From: Bacteroidota bacterium
GTDB taxonomy: Bacteria; Bacteroidota; Bacteroidia; Bacteroidales; Prolixibacteraceae
DNA length: 55,636 bases
Direction of reading: 5' to 3'
NCBI GenBank assembly: GCA_030684645.1
Contig: JAUXUF010000016.1
Span: forward strand, 1-55,636
Each line of letters begins with the position of its first letter. Within the stretch, counting starts at the first letter, position 1. Below the pieces are notes generated by a model. The model was given only the letters and a program-made list of their open reading frames with translations. It did not search any database and was not told the origin of the DNA. The position numbers were made by a program, and so were the translations under genes. This document shows, one piece after another, positions 35,201 to 44,465 of this stretch.

Positions 35201-35312
35201 TACACCATGAATGAGTAATCACCGCACAGGCAACTTCTTACCGGTCTGATCGAAATTCAATTCAATATTCCTGATCGTATAAAACCGGGACAAATCCGGT
35301 CTTAGCCAGATT

Positions 35313-35981
35313 TCAGGAGCGGTTCCCATGAATCATTCCTGAAACCAAGCCTTTAATCCTACCATTTTCGGCAAGGATAACGCCAGCCAGATGAATAACA
35401 ACAAATGCATACATCAGGTATTGAACGATCTCGTGAATGTTTTTCAAACCACCGTGAATTCCGCGGGATAAGCCCAATTCACGACCAAAAGCCAACCCCA
35501 GACCAGTGAGCGCCATGCCGAAAAGCAGGATGAAGAATAACATGTAACTCCGTTTCACCAACAGATAATGACGATATCCTGCCTTATTGGGATCATCTTG
35601 TTTGGACATCAGAATAATCTTTTTCAGTCTGTTGCGTAATTTTTCTTCTTCAGGCTGGCTGATTTCGATGATTACCCTTGTCAGCAAAAGAAAGGCAAGT
35701 CCGTAACCAAACAGTTTATGTACACCCCACATTTTATCTTCATATTCGCGCGACACGGCAAAGGCCTGATCATCGGTCACAGTGACCACTTTGCTTTGGA
35801 GCTGATCCTGAACCAGCTTTACATTATCACGCTGTGACAATATGGTCGAATTAAACAATACAGTGACGATCGATCCAGTCAGGAATAAAAAAGTAAGCCA
35901 ATGCCAGATGCGCAACTGTACCGAATGTGATTGAAGAAATAGTGAAGATTCAATACCTGAAGGAGTGTTTTTTTGAGCCAT
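35313..35981 (-). CDS. Cytochrome b561-type membrane protein
   Basis: 222 residues with four main membrane helices. Candidate haem histidines appear in HSVQLRIWHWLTFLF (helix 1), VHKLFGYGLAFLLL (helix 2) and IHEIVQYLMYAFVVIHLAGV (helix 4). It belongs to the Ni/Fe-hydrogenase cytochrome b / cytochrome b561 group that exchanges electrons with quinones. Its redox partner is not adjacent. Confidence 0.85.
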   Translation of the reverse strand: MAQKNTPSGIESSLFLQSHSVQLRIWHWLTFLFLTGSIVTVLFNSTILSQRDNVKLVQDQLQSKVVTVTDDQAFAVSREYEDKMWGVHKLFGYGLAFLLLTRVIIEISQPEEEKLRNRLKKIILMSKQDDPNKAGYRHYLLVKRSYMLFFILLFGMALTGLGLAFGRELGLSRGIHGGLKNIHEIVQYLMYAFVVIHLAGVILAENGRIKGLVSGMIHGNRS

Positions 35982-36012
35982 TGTCTCAGTTTTAAATTAG
36001 TTTCAGTATAAA

Positions 36013-36044
36013 CAATTGTAGTAAATTATAAGTTTATAATCAAA
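36013..36044 (-). promoter_or_regulatory. Candidate promoter of the cytochrome b gene
   Basis: Minus strand: TTTG (36044-36041), 20 bases that include an ATTATAA/TTATAAT dyad, and TACAATTG (36020-36013). Confidence 0.5.
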
Positions 36045-36204
36045 ATGTGCTCTCTCTAAAGAGTTCCTGAAAAACTATCCCATAAAATATATTCTCTTTT
36101 GACTTTTCAGATTCATTCTTGAAATTCAGAAATACTTCAGGATGCAAAAAGCACTTGATTTACCTGGTTGTTGCATAGACATTCCTTTAGATGAAAGGTT
36201 TAAA

Positions 36205-36241
36205 ACAGAAACATCCCAGCTGCTTGAACAACCGGGATGCC
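36205..36241 (-). terminator. Terminator-like hairpin after the aldose epimerase remnant
   Basis: CATCCC...GGGATG arms with an extended stem; T-rich on the minus strand beyond it. Confidence 0.6.
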
Positions 36242-36272
36242 TGAGTTTTTTTTCGGACAGCAGAAAATGAAC

Positions 36273-36825
36273 CTATTTTTTTACCGAAAACTTGAAAATC
36301 GTGGTCGAATTCAACGTATCGCCCGGTTGCAGCAAGGTATTCGGGAAATTTGGATGATGTGGGGAATCCGGGTAATGTTGTGTTTCCAGACAAACGCCAT
36401 TCCTGAAATTATATGGATTGCCGCGTTTCCCGATAACATTTCCTTTCAGAAAATTACCGGTATAAAGCTGAACGGCAGGTTCGGTAGTGAAACATTCCAT
36501 ATAACGGACTGAAACAGGTTCGTACAAACTGGCAGCGAATGTCATTTCTTTGCTGTTCTGATCTTTGTTTAAAATGTAATTATGGTCGTATCCGCCACCC
36601 ATGCGCAACTGAGGCATCGGGTCTTCAATGCGTTCGCCAATGATTGCCGGAGAAACCTGACTGACCATCAGCACTTTCAAGTGCCTCCATTGCCCCGTTT
36701 TTATCGGGTGCAAATACTGAAACGATTTTAGCCCCGTAATTCGTGAGGGTAACCATAATTCCACCTTCATTTTTTAAGGTAAATGTATTTTGAAAACGGA
36801 AACGCAAAAATTTATTTGGCAATCA
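36273..36825 (-). pseudogene. galM: Aldose 1-epimerase, collapsed
   Basis: The N-terminal galM segment (FTLKNEGGIMVTLTNYGAKI, then VFAPDKNG) is read in one frame up to about 36700. A second frame then carries the C-terminal part: IIGERIEDPMPQLRMGGGYDHNYIL, here split as IIGERIED and GGGYDHNYIL, and CLETQHYPDSPHHPNFPNT. Roughly 150-200 central residues, including the catalytic His region, are missing, and the two parts are out of frame. It cannot make a working mutarotase. Confidence 0.8.
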
Positions 36826-36937
36826 GAACTTCAAGAATTTTTATAAAAAAAGATGATGAATGGAGGCAAATTCAACACCATGGTTCAATTGAGAATCCAT
36901 ATTTATTAGAAAAATACCAGAAAGCGATATTGAATAA

Positions 36938-37021
36938 ATAACGAACACAGAATCATTAGAAGGTCATTTTGATGGTGTAGATATTGTTATTAGCACGGTT
37001 GGTTTTACCAGAGAATATTAG
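36938..37021 (+). pseudogene. Fragment of an NAD(P)-binding (SDR/NmrA-like) protein
   Basis: 27 codons reading ITNTESLEGHFDGVDIVIST and VGFTREY before TAG resemble the nucleotide-binding strand region of NmrA/SDR proteins (SLKGxxDGxDVVISTVGITRQ). No start and no remaining domain are present, so it is a short remnant. Confidence 0.5.
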
Positions 37022-37069
37022 GATTGAAGACTATTTGAAAGTGCCGAAAAGCAAATAATAACCTATCAT

Positions 37070-37112
37070 AAAAAGCGTCAATCCACAGCCCCCCTGCTGG
37101 TTGACGCTTTTT
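37070..37112. terminator. Terminator repeat, copy 1
   Basis: AAAAAGCGTCAA ... TTGACGCTTTTT with CCACAG and CTGCTGG in the upper stem. Related copies lie at 39306 and 40727. Confidence 0.75.
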
Positions 37113-37209
37113 AAATTTTGTCTTTTAGTTCTGAAGTGAAACAAAGGTTGGTAGAAAAATGACAAAAACCTTCAATCTCTATTTTTTCCGGAGTTAAGCT
37201 TTAAACAAT

Positions 37210-39175
37210 TTAAAACCGTATGACAGAATAACATTCCATTTGATTTCTACCCGATATCTGAACAATAATGACTTCGTGCGAAGGATGATTTTGAGGAAGA
37301 GAAAATGTTATTTCTCCTGAATTTGCCGGTACTTTTTTTTCGGATATAACCCGTCCATCCAATTGGATGACCCGGATATCAATTTCTTTCTGAAAAGGAA
37401 TTAGTGTCCTGATAAATAGTTCGCCGGTCCTGAGGACTGAAACTTCAAAATTTTTCTTGTGCTCATTAACTGGAATTGAATATACTCCAACAGGAATCCC
37501 TGGCATAACGTCGAACGGTGATATGCCTTTTACAGTAAAATAGAGCCAGGATGTACCATCAAGGCTATGCCAGTCCACTGCCCAAATGCCACCAATTCCT
37601 CCAAGGTTTTCGTTATAATGCGATACCATTCCGTCAGCGTGTATCTGTTTTCGTATTTCTTCGAACAAAAAAATACTTCCCTGGCCTCCGGCTGCGATGT
37701 ACGAAAGTGTTCCTTCAATCCAAACGGCCAGGGGGACGATACCATCCATTCCAAAAGATGCACCATTTCCATGCGTGTAAAGTACCTTCCCCGCGAGTGA
37801 AAGGGCATCGAGTCCCATTTGTGTTTCTCCTTTCTGAAACAGGTAATACGACATCCAGGTATTGGCAAAAAGAACGATACGGTCCGAATACGTGGCTTCG
37901 CGCCAGGAGCGCAACTGCGAATCCCAGCCATGAGTGATTATATAACTGAGCAAGCTGTTCGCACGACTGTCATCACCCGATTCGTACAGACTCAGGATGG
38001 CAGCCGCATAAGCCTCACAACTGGATACCTCAGACTTAGCGCCGGTTTGTGGATTTATGGTGAGGAATTTCCCATCAGGCATAATGAGGTTCTGAAGGAA
38101 TTTTAGTCCATTTTCAAGAGCCGCCTTAACACGCACATCGCCGCTCTTTTTGAAATAGGCCTGCAAACCGGTAATAATCCAGGGGAAATCACCCATCCAA
38201 ACTGTGCCATCAGCCTCCCTGAGAACCAGAATAGCGCCTGTTTTTGAATTCCATGCACGGGGCCAGTATCTTTCAGGCTGTTGATTAGATGAAAGGAATA
38301 GTGCAAGCTTTTCAGCGGCAACTGCGGCGGTATTGCCAGGCACTCCTTGTGTCCAGTTGCCTTCCATACTGAGCGCTTTCAGTGCCAGGCCTTGCCCGTA
38401 TAACCACGAACTGCCATCCTGTGTCCAGGTAGTAAGAAGTCCGGTAGATTGTTGCCTGTTTATAATCGCACTGATGGCATTTTCTTTTATAGTTACAATC
38501 CGCCGCATTGATAAATTCGCGGGAAGTAGCACGTTCCCAATTGGCCATTTTGGTTCCAACCAATTGATAAATACTCACAGAGCCCTTGTCGGAACTAACA
38601 TACTGATCAGAAGCCTGTGCATACACGGCAAGTGATATTACCCGCACCTTGCTCCAATCCATAGAGGCGGAATTTTCAAATTGTTTTTTGGATGCCGAAA
38701 TTTTTTCAGCCCATCGGTTAAGTCCCGCCAGTCCATCCCAGCGTACAACGGCCTGGTGCGTGCCGTCTTCAAATTTCAGTTCAAAGCCAACATAACCGTT
38801 ATTCGGCATGCCTTTCAGGTTGAAACCAAAGAGATCGTAATCTTCGAGAGAGATGGCTTGGGGGAGTGAAAGGTAACATTGTGCCCATTTATACCGATTT
38901 CCTGTGCCAAAAGTCCAGTTTAGCTTTAATGTATCTCCACTGGCTGTAACAATACTCTTATCTCCAAGTCCGGCATTCGGGACATTAGTGATCCAGCCGG
39001 ATGAATTATTAAAGGTTGATTTCGGCACAAGTTCCACACCGCTCCATCCAAGTGTAAAAGACTGGGCAATCAGCAAGAAGGAAAATTGCATGAAAACAAA
39101 AATCAAAATCGTGACCTTGTGACCCGTGGTGAATATTCGTTTCATACTGCTGGTAGCCTTGGTTTTGTTTTGCAA
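37210..39175 (-). pseudogene. Secreted glycosidase-like protein with T9SS-like tail, frameshifted
   Basis: One ancestral gene is split into two frames. The first (from 39175) has a signal peptide and a beta-sandwich carbohydrate-binding-like domain (CIA30/CBM11 type; FNLKGMPNNGYVGFELKFED) and is read correctly up to about 38505 (ATSREFINAA). The second continues IVTIKENAISAIINRQQ with an alpha/alpha six-hairpin glycosidase-like domain (WTQDGSSWLYGQGLALKAL, WAVDWHSLDGTSWLYF), ending in a Por-type sorting-like domain of about 85 residues. One extra base near 38505 explains the break. Either a recent pseudogene or a sequence error; the rest is intact. Confidence 0.75.
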
Positions 39176-39305
39176 AAGAACAAGTGTAAAGCTAATGAAT
39201 ATTAGGAAAGTATGTTGATTTTGATCAGCGAAACTGTTTACATCAACTCTTACAAACCATGCCGGTGCAGTGTGTTTTTGTCGGCAAATAAGACCTAAAT
39301 TTCAA

Positions 39306-39352
39306 TAAAAAAGAGTCAACCCACAGGAATATCCTGCTGGTTGACTCTTTTG
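39306..39352. terminator. Terminator repeat, copy 2
   Basis: AAAAAAGAGTCAACCCACAG...CTGCTGGTTGACTCTTTTGAG hairpin upstream of the AbiE pair. Nearly identical to copy 3 on the other side of it. Confidence 0.75.
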
Positions 39353-39366
39353 AGTTTTAAGAAACA

Positions 39367-39398
39367 TTTGGCGAATTAGTGAAGTTTTAGTATTTTCG
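39367..39398 (+). promoter_or_regulatory. Promoter of the AbiE-type pair
   Basis: TTTG (39367-39370), 20 bases and TATTTTCG (39391-39398), 26 bases before the start codon. Confidence 0.55.
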
Positions 39399-39436
39399 TG
39401 AACTAAAGATACGAATATTTAAGATGTTTAGTTCAC
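39398..39436. promoter_or_regulatory. Inverted-repeat operator over the AbiEi start
   Basis: GTGAACTAAA (39398-39407) and its exact complement TTTAGTTCAC (39427-39436), 19 bases apart, span the end of the -7 box through the start codon. AbiEi antitoxins are known to repress their own promoters through inverted repeats. Confidence 0.65.
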
Positions 39437-40008
39437 AAAAAGAAAATAGTAAGCTGGTTTTGGCAATTTATAAAGATGTTCGAACGATTTTCCGCTTGAA
39501 TGATATTGCTATGCTCACCGGCGAAACCAATTCCCAATCTCTGAGCAAAAAATTAAATTACCATGTTCGCACCGGCAAGTTGCAAAATCCACGAAAAGGT
39601 GTTTATGCCAAACCGGCTTATAATATGGAAGAACTAGCTTGCACCATTTATACTCCTTCGTATATTTCATTGGAATACGTTCTACAAAAGGCCGGAATTG
39701 TATTTCAGTTCGATTCGCGTATTTCGGTTGTTAGTTACCTGAGCCGAAGCATCGAAGTAGAAGATCGAACCTATGTGTTTCGTAAAATTAAGGGGGAAAT
39801 CCTGGTGAATACAACTGGGATCATCAGACAAAACAACCAGGTAAACATAGCCACTGCGGAACGGGCATTTTTAGATTTACTTTATCTCAACGCTGATTAT
39901 TATTTCGATAATCTGAATCCTTTGAATAAAGATCTTGTTTATAAAATCTTACCCTTGTATCAGTCAAAAACTTTGTTCATACGGGTAAATAAAATTCTTC
40001 CAAAATGA
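39424..40008 (+). CDS. AbiEi-type antitoxin / transcription regulator
   Basis: 194 residues. An N-terminal winged-helix region (FRLNDIAMLTGETNSQSLSK, then RTGKLQNPRKGVYAKPAYN) and the following YISLEYVLQKAGIVFQ segment match the AbiEi antitoxin family of type IV toxin-antitoxin systems. It should repress its own operon and counter the nucleotidyltransferase toxin. It overlaps the toxin start by four bases (ATGATG region) and an inverted repeat covers its start codon. Confidence 0.85.
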   Translation: MFSSQKENSKLVLAIYKDVRTIFRLNDIAMLTGETNSQSLSKKLNYHVRTGKLQNPRKGVYAKPAYNMEELACTIYTPSYISLEYVLQKAGIVFQFDSRISVVSYLSRSIEVEDRTYVFRKIKGEILVNTTGIIRQNNQVNIATAERAFLDLLYLNADYYFDNLNPLNKDLVYKILPLYQSKTLFIRVNKILPK

Positions 40009-40703
40009 TGGATATAAACCGGCATAAGTTCTTTTTGGTCCAGATTCTGAAAGACATTTACTCGGATATTGAACTTGCCAATTGGTTAGGGTTTAAAGGA
40101 GGTACTGCTCTTATGTTTTTTTACGGCCTGCCACGATTTTCGGTTGATTTGGATTTTAACTTGCTCAATACGGAAAAGCTTGATGGAGTTTATGAAAAAG
40201 TGCGTAATATTCTTCTAAAATATGGGACGATAACTGATGAAGCAAAGAAATTTTACGGACCAATATTAGTTTTGGATTATGGAGTTGGTGAACGAAAATT
40301 GAAAGTGGAAATTTCTATCCGTGAGTTCGACAACCATTATGAAATAAAAAACTTACTCGGTATCAACATGAAGGTATTGGTGCCGGCTGATATGTTCTCC
40401 CACAAACTTTGCGCCTTGCTTGATAGAACTGTTTTAACGAACCGTGACATTTTCGATTGCTGGTTCTTTATGCAAAAGCAAACGCCAGTCAACAAAAATA
40501 TTGTTGAATCCCGCATGGGAATGACTTATTCCGATTACCTTCAAAAATGCATAGATACTCTTGATTCGATGAACGATAAAGGATTGTTGCAGGGTTTAGG
40601 CGAATTAATGGATAACGACCTGAAAAATTTTGTCCGTTCCAAACTGAGGACGGAGACAATTGGGTTATTACGATTCTATAAAGATTTTTCCATACTTTCA
40701 TAA
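40005..40703 (+). CDS. AbiEii/AbiGii-type nucleotidyltransferase toxin
   Basis: 232 residues. The nucleotidyltransferase motif GFKGGTALMFFYGLPRFSVD followed by LDF (about 28-50) provides GGT...DxD; the third acidic residue is likely in KLKVEISIRE. The later segment VLVPADMFSHKLCALLDR is typical of the family. Such toxins use NTPs to modify tRNA or other targets, causing reversible growth arrest or phage abortive infection. Downstream partner of the AbiEi gene. Confidence 0.88.
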   Translation: MMDINRHKFFLVQILKDIYSDIELANWLGFKGGTALMFFYGLPRFSVDLDFNLLNTEKLDGVYEKVRNILLKYGTITDEAKKFYGPILVLDYGVGERKLKVEISIREFDNHYEIKNLLGINMKVLVPADMFSHKLCALLDRTVLTNRDIFDCWFFMQKQTPVNKNIVESRMGMTYSDYLQKCIDTLDSMNDKGLLQGLGELMDNDLKNFVRSKLRTETIGLLRFYKDFSILS

Positions 40704-40726
40704 CAATTCCACCAAAATTCACCAAT

Positions 40727-40772
40727 AAAAAAGAGCCAACCCACAGACACCATCTGCCGATTGACTCTTTTG
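40727..40772. terminator. Terminator repeat, copy 3
   Basis: AAAAAAGAGCCAACCCACAG...CTGCCGATTGACTCTTTTGAG hairpin between the toxin gene and ribulokinase. Shares most positions with copy 2. Confidence 0.75.
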
Positions 40773-40795
40773 AGTTTTACAGAATACGGAGATTC

Positions 40796-42469
40796 TTATT
40801 TCATTCCAAATTCTATCAGTTCGCCCAACTTCAGGTATTTGGCATACAAAGCCTGGTATTGGACTGCATTTTCGGCGATTGGGAAATAGGTCATTTCGAA
40901 ACCGCCACCCATTTTATTCTGGGCTTCCGAAATGTTTGGATAAACGTCGGCAACCACAGCTGCTGCCATCGCAGAACCCAGTGCACAAGCCTGTTCCGAC
41001 CGCGCAACTTTAATAGGCATATTCAAAACATCACAAACAATCTGCATCACAAAAGGTGATTTTTTAGCCACACCACCCAATGCAATTACGCCATCGATGC
41101 GAACGCCTTCACTTGTAAACCGATCGATAATTGCTTTCGAGCCAAAAGCAGTTGCTTCAACCAAAGCGCGGAAAATACGTGGAGCATCCGATCCGAGGTT
41201 TATTCCGGAAATCACTCCTTTCAGGTTTTGATTGGCATCCGGAGTACGGCGTCCATTCATCCAGTCGAGCGCCACAATGCCGCTATCCTCAATCGGGATT
41301 TGTTCGGCAGCTTTGGTGAGTTCAGGAATAATGCGCGAAGAAATTTCATCGATCATTTTAGCTTTGGTCCCTTCATCGATTAGTGTACTGCTGGAAATAA
41401 TCTGTTCAGACGGCCACAGCAAAACATTTTTAAACCAGGCATAAATGTCGCCAAAAGCCGATTGCCCGGCTTCCATTCCCAACATTCCGGGAACGATTGA
41501 GCCGTCAACCTGTCCGCAAATACCGCTGATCAGTTTGTCGCCCACTTCTTCCATTGGGGCAATCAGCATGTCGCAGGTAGAAGTTCCCATCACCTTGCTC
41601 AGGTAATAGGGTTCAATTTCGGCGCCTAAAGCTCCAAGGTGAGCATCAAAAGCCCCTACCCCAACCTTTACTTTGGTTGATAAGCCAAGTTTTGCAGCCC
41701 ATTCCGGAGTTAAAGTTCCGGCTGAAATATCGCAGGTGTATGTTTCTTTAAATAAACGGTCTCTCAAACCACTCAAAAGCGGATCAAGTTTAACCAGGTA
41801 TTCTTCGGTTGGCAGACCGCCGAAAGCTTCGTGCCACATGGCTTTGTGACCAGCCGCACAACGTGAGCGTTTCAAGGTTTTGGGATTGGTATTTCCGGTC
41901 AGGATAGCCGGGATCCAGTCGCAATGTTCAACCCAGGAATAAGAGGCACGGTAAACACCGGCATCTTCACGGATCACATGCAACAGCTTGGCCCAGAACC
42001 ATTCCGAAGAATAAACTCCGCCTTCAAATTTGGTGAAATCGATGGCCCACTCTTTGGATAACCGATTGATTTCATCGGCTTCCTTAACACCGGTATGGTC
42101 TTTCCAAAGCACAAACATGGCATTCGGATTTTCTTCAAATCCGGGAGTTAACGACAGTGGTGTCCCTTTTTCGTCAACTGCAACCGGTGTCGATCCGGTG
42201 GTGTCGACAGAAATTCCGACAATATTTTCAGCAACTCCGGTAGGGGCCAGCTTCAATGCCTCAACGATGGTGTATTCCAGACCTTCCAGATAATCTTTAG
42301 GGTGCTGGCGAAACTGGTTGTTCGGCGCGTCGCAGTACAACTGTTTTTTCCAGCGGGGATATTCGAAAACCACGCTGGCTACTTCTTCTCCGTTTTCAAC
42401 ATTCACGATCAATGAACGAACCGAATCGGTACCATAATCTAATCCAATGGTGTATTTTGCCTGACTCAT
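40796..42469 (-). CDS. araB: Ribulokinase
   Basis: 557 residues from ATG 42469 (SQAKYTIGLDYGTDSVRSLI). FGGY-kinase features include the N-terminal GLDYGTDSVR, DTTGSTPVAVDEKG, KVMGTSTCDMLIAP, LDWMNGRRTPDANQNLKG and ALGGVAKKSPFVMQIVCDV. It phosphorylates L-ribulose for L-arabinose use; no isomerase or epimerase lies next to it here. The extension to 42544 adds 25 residues with no family match. Ends next to terminator repeat copy 3. Confidence 0.92.
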   Translation of the reverse strand: MSQAKYTIGLDYGTDSVRSLIVNVENGEEVASVVFEYPRWKKQLYCDAPNNQFRQHPKDYLEGLEYTIVEALKLAPTGVAENIVGISVDTTGSTPVAVDEKGTPLSLTPGFEENPNAMFVLWKDHTGVKEADEINRLSKEWAIDFTKFEGGVYSSEWFWAKLLHVIREDAGVYRASYSWVEHCDWIPAILTGNTNPKTLKRSRCAAGHKAMWHEAFGGLPTEEYLVKLDPLLSGLRDRLFKETYTCDISAGTLTPEWAAKLGLSTKVKVGVGAFDAHLGALGAEIEPYYLSKVMGTSTCDMLIAPMEEVGDKLISGICGQVDGSIVPGMLGMEAGQSAFGDIYAWFKNVLLWPSEQIISSSTLIDEGTKAKMIDEISSRIIPELTKAAEQIPIEDSGIVALDWMNGRRTPDANQNLKGVISGINLGSDAPRIFRALVEATAFGSKAIIDRFTSEGVRIDGVIALGGVAKKSPFVMQIVCDVLNMPIKVARSEQACALGSAMAAAVVADVYPNISEAQNKMGGGFEMTYFPIAENAVQYQALYAKYLKLGELIEFGMK

Positions 42470-42839
42470 TTTTATATAGTTTGAAGTTGGTAATTCGAAT
42501 TTCAATATTGTACGTTTGTTCTGAAAGTCATTTTGAAATATCAAGGTAAATTTAACACTTGTCTTTACATCTCAAGGCTCAAATTCCATTATTTAGCTTC
42601 ATCTTAAACTAAAATTAGCAGTTTCAACTAGTGAAAAGGAAGTGAAGCCGGAAATTGAAAATTTCAGGTCTTAAATATTTCGGTTGAACGTAACAGTATG
42701 ATTTGAATTCATAGGATTTTACAGTCCGGATTTATTTTTTGAACCCATAAACAAATGCTTTCTGAAAGCGTTATTTATATGTCGTAAAACACAAAATTAA
42801 TTTCAGATGTGGATTTAACAATCCTTCAAGAAATAAAAT
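42470..42839. other. Divergent intergenic region araB / NDH-2
   Basis: 370 AT-rich bases between divergent starts. Several partial TTTG and TAnnTTTG-like words are present but no pair with good spacing; no hairpin or coding resemblance was found. Confidence 0.5.
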
Positions 42840-44147
42840 ATGCCAGTAAATATTCCGGAAACGGCGCAAAAACGAATAGTCATTATCGGTGCAGGTTTTG
42901 GCGGCTTAAAATTGGCTCAAAAGCTAATAGGATCGGGTTACCAGATCGTACTCATCGATAAAAACAATTACCACCAGTTTCAGCCTTTGTTCTATCAGGT
43001 TGCCAGTGCAGGAATCGAACCTAGTTCCATTCTTTTTCCACTCCGGAAAATATTCCAGAAACAAAAAGATGTGTATATCCGTGTAACTGAGGTTTTCTCG
43101 GTTGACTACGAAAAAAAAGAATTACATACCAGTCTGGATACTGTTTGGTATGATTACCTGGTCATCGCTTCAGGCGTCAATTCCAATTTCTTCGGAATGA
43201 AAAATATGGAAGAATACGCTATTCCTATGAAATCAATTTCTGAAGCAATGGGACTTCGGAACAGGCTTCTGCAAAGTTTCGAGAAAGCTGTTACCCTGCG
43301 CGATCAGAACGATAAAAAAGCATTGCTCAATGTGGTGGTTGTGGGTGGTGGTCCAACCGGAGTTGAAGTTGCGGGCGCCATTGCTGAAATGAAAAAATTC
43401 GTTTTACCCAAAGATTATCCCGATCTGAATTTTGATCACATGCAGATTAATCTGGTGGAGGGTTCAGGTGCGTTATTGGCTGTTATGTCGAAACATGCTT
43501 CCGAAAAAGCGCTGTTTTATCTGAAAAGACTGGGAGTAAATGTATTGCTGGATTCGAGAGTTACTGATTATGATGGAACCACTTTGAGTTTGGGTGACGG
43601 ACAAAAAATAAGAACGAAAACTGTAATATGGGCCGCCGGAATCAGTGGTGAAATTCCGGAAGGAATACCAGCCGAATCGATTGGTCGGGGAAGGCGTTTG
43701 GTCGTTGACGATTATAACCGGATAAAAGGGTTTGAGGATATTTATGCAATTGGCGATGTATCTGTCATGGTAACGGCAGATTATCCAAACGGCCACCCTC
43801 AGGTTGCACAGGTCGCCATTCAACAGGGAAGAAACCTTGCCCGGAATTTCATCTCCATGAAAAACAAAGCTCAACTGAAACCTTACAAGTATATCGACCG
43901 TGGCGCTATGGCAACGATCGGACGGAACAGGGCTGTTGCCGACTTACCTTTTGTGAAATTCAGCGGATTTATTGCCTGGCTTACCTGGATGTTTGTACAT
44001 TTGATGGCCATTGTAGGAGTTAAAAACCGGTTGCTGATTTTCATCAACTGGATGTGGAATTACCTGACTTATGACCAATCGCTGCGATTAATCCTTTGGG
44101 CAACCAGGAAGAAAAACACAGCCACTCCCCTCGCCCCGAACGAATAA
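42840..44147 (+). CDS. ndh: Type II NADH dehydrogenase (NDH-2)
   Basis: 435 residues. FAD fold VIIGAGFGGLKLAQKL (about 14-30), NADH fold VVVVGGGPTGVEVAGAIAEM (about 165-185), the GDVSVM segment that contacts FAD, and the AQVAIQQGRNLARN motif are present. A C-terminal amphipathic/hydrophobic region (FVHLMAIVGVKNRLLIFINW) should bind the membrane. It transfers electrons from NADH to quinone without proton pumping. Monocistronic. Confidence 0.93.
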   Translation: MPVNIPETAQKRIVIIGAGFGGLKLAQKLIGSGYQIVLIDKNNYHQFQPLFYQVASAGIEPSSILFPLRKIFQKQKDVYIRVTEVFSVDYEKKELHTSLDTVWYDYLVIASGVNSNFFGMKNMEEYAIPMKSISEAMGLRNRLLQSFEKAVTLRDQNDKKALLNVVVVGGGPTGVEVAGAIAEMKKFVLPKDYPDLNFDHMQINLVEGSGALLAVMSKHASEKALFYLKRLGVNVLLDSRVTDYDGTTLSLGDGQKIRTKTVIWAAGISGEIPEGIPAESIGRGRRLVVDDYNRIKGFEDIYAIGDVSVMVTADYPNGHPQVAQVAIQQGRNLARNFISMKNKAQLKPYKYIDRGAMATIGRNRAVADLPFVKFSGFIAWLTWMFVHLMAIVGVKNRLLIFINWMWNYLTYDQSLRLILWATRKKNTATPLAPNE

Positions 44148-44159
44148 AAAGTAATGCCG

Positions 44160-44432
44160 TCAAATGATTTCTTTGCCGGTCAGCACTTTTTGCAAGGCGG
44201 AATAGGCCACATTTAAGCCACCCAAATCAGCAATATTTTCACCCAATGATAATTCACCGTTTGCTTTCAGGGTATCGGGCACAGTAAAATTATTGAATTG
44301 AATTTCTTCTGATAATGAACGAAGCACTGGAAATCTTTCCGGAGGGACTTCATCCTGATAAAAGAAACAGATTCTTTTGCTGTATAAAATCATGGAAGAG
44401 ATTCGTACTGACATTAGTACGAAAATACCCAT
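44160..44432 (-). pseudogene. Fragment of an M13 (PepO/neprilysin-like) peptidase
   Basis: 90 codons. The segment FTVPDTLKANGELSLGENIADLGGLNVAYSAL contains the M13 ExxxD zinc-ligand motif (here read as NGELSLGENIADLGG). The HExxH helix and the remaining 550 or so residues are absent, and the first 25 residues are unrelated. It is a gene scrap lying between NDH-2 and the Xaa-Pro aminopeptidase. Confidence 0.7.
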
Positions 44433-44465
44433 AGATAGTCTTTGACTCGAAGGAATGATTGATAA

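Larger units (their letters stand above)
36826..37209. other. Intergenic stretch with gene scraps
   Basis: Plus strand 36850-36941 stays open and reads KDDEWRQIQHHGSIENPYLL before a stop; I do not recognise it. A dehydrogenase fragment follows at 36938-37021, then a terminator at 37070-37112. Nothing here looks like a complete gene. Confidence 0.5.

Noticed and set aside
36187-36393. 68-codon minus-strand frame over the aldose epimerase remnant
   Set aside because: It is the out-of-frame shadow of the C-terminal galM sequence, which is readable in another frame.
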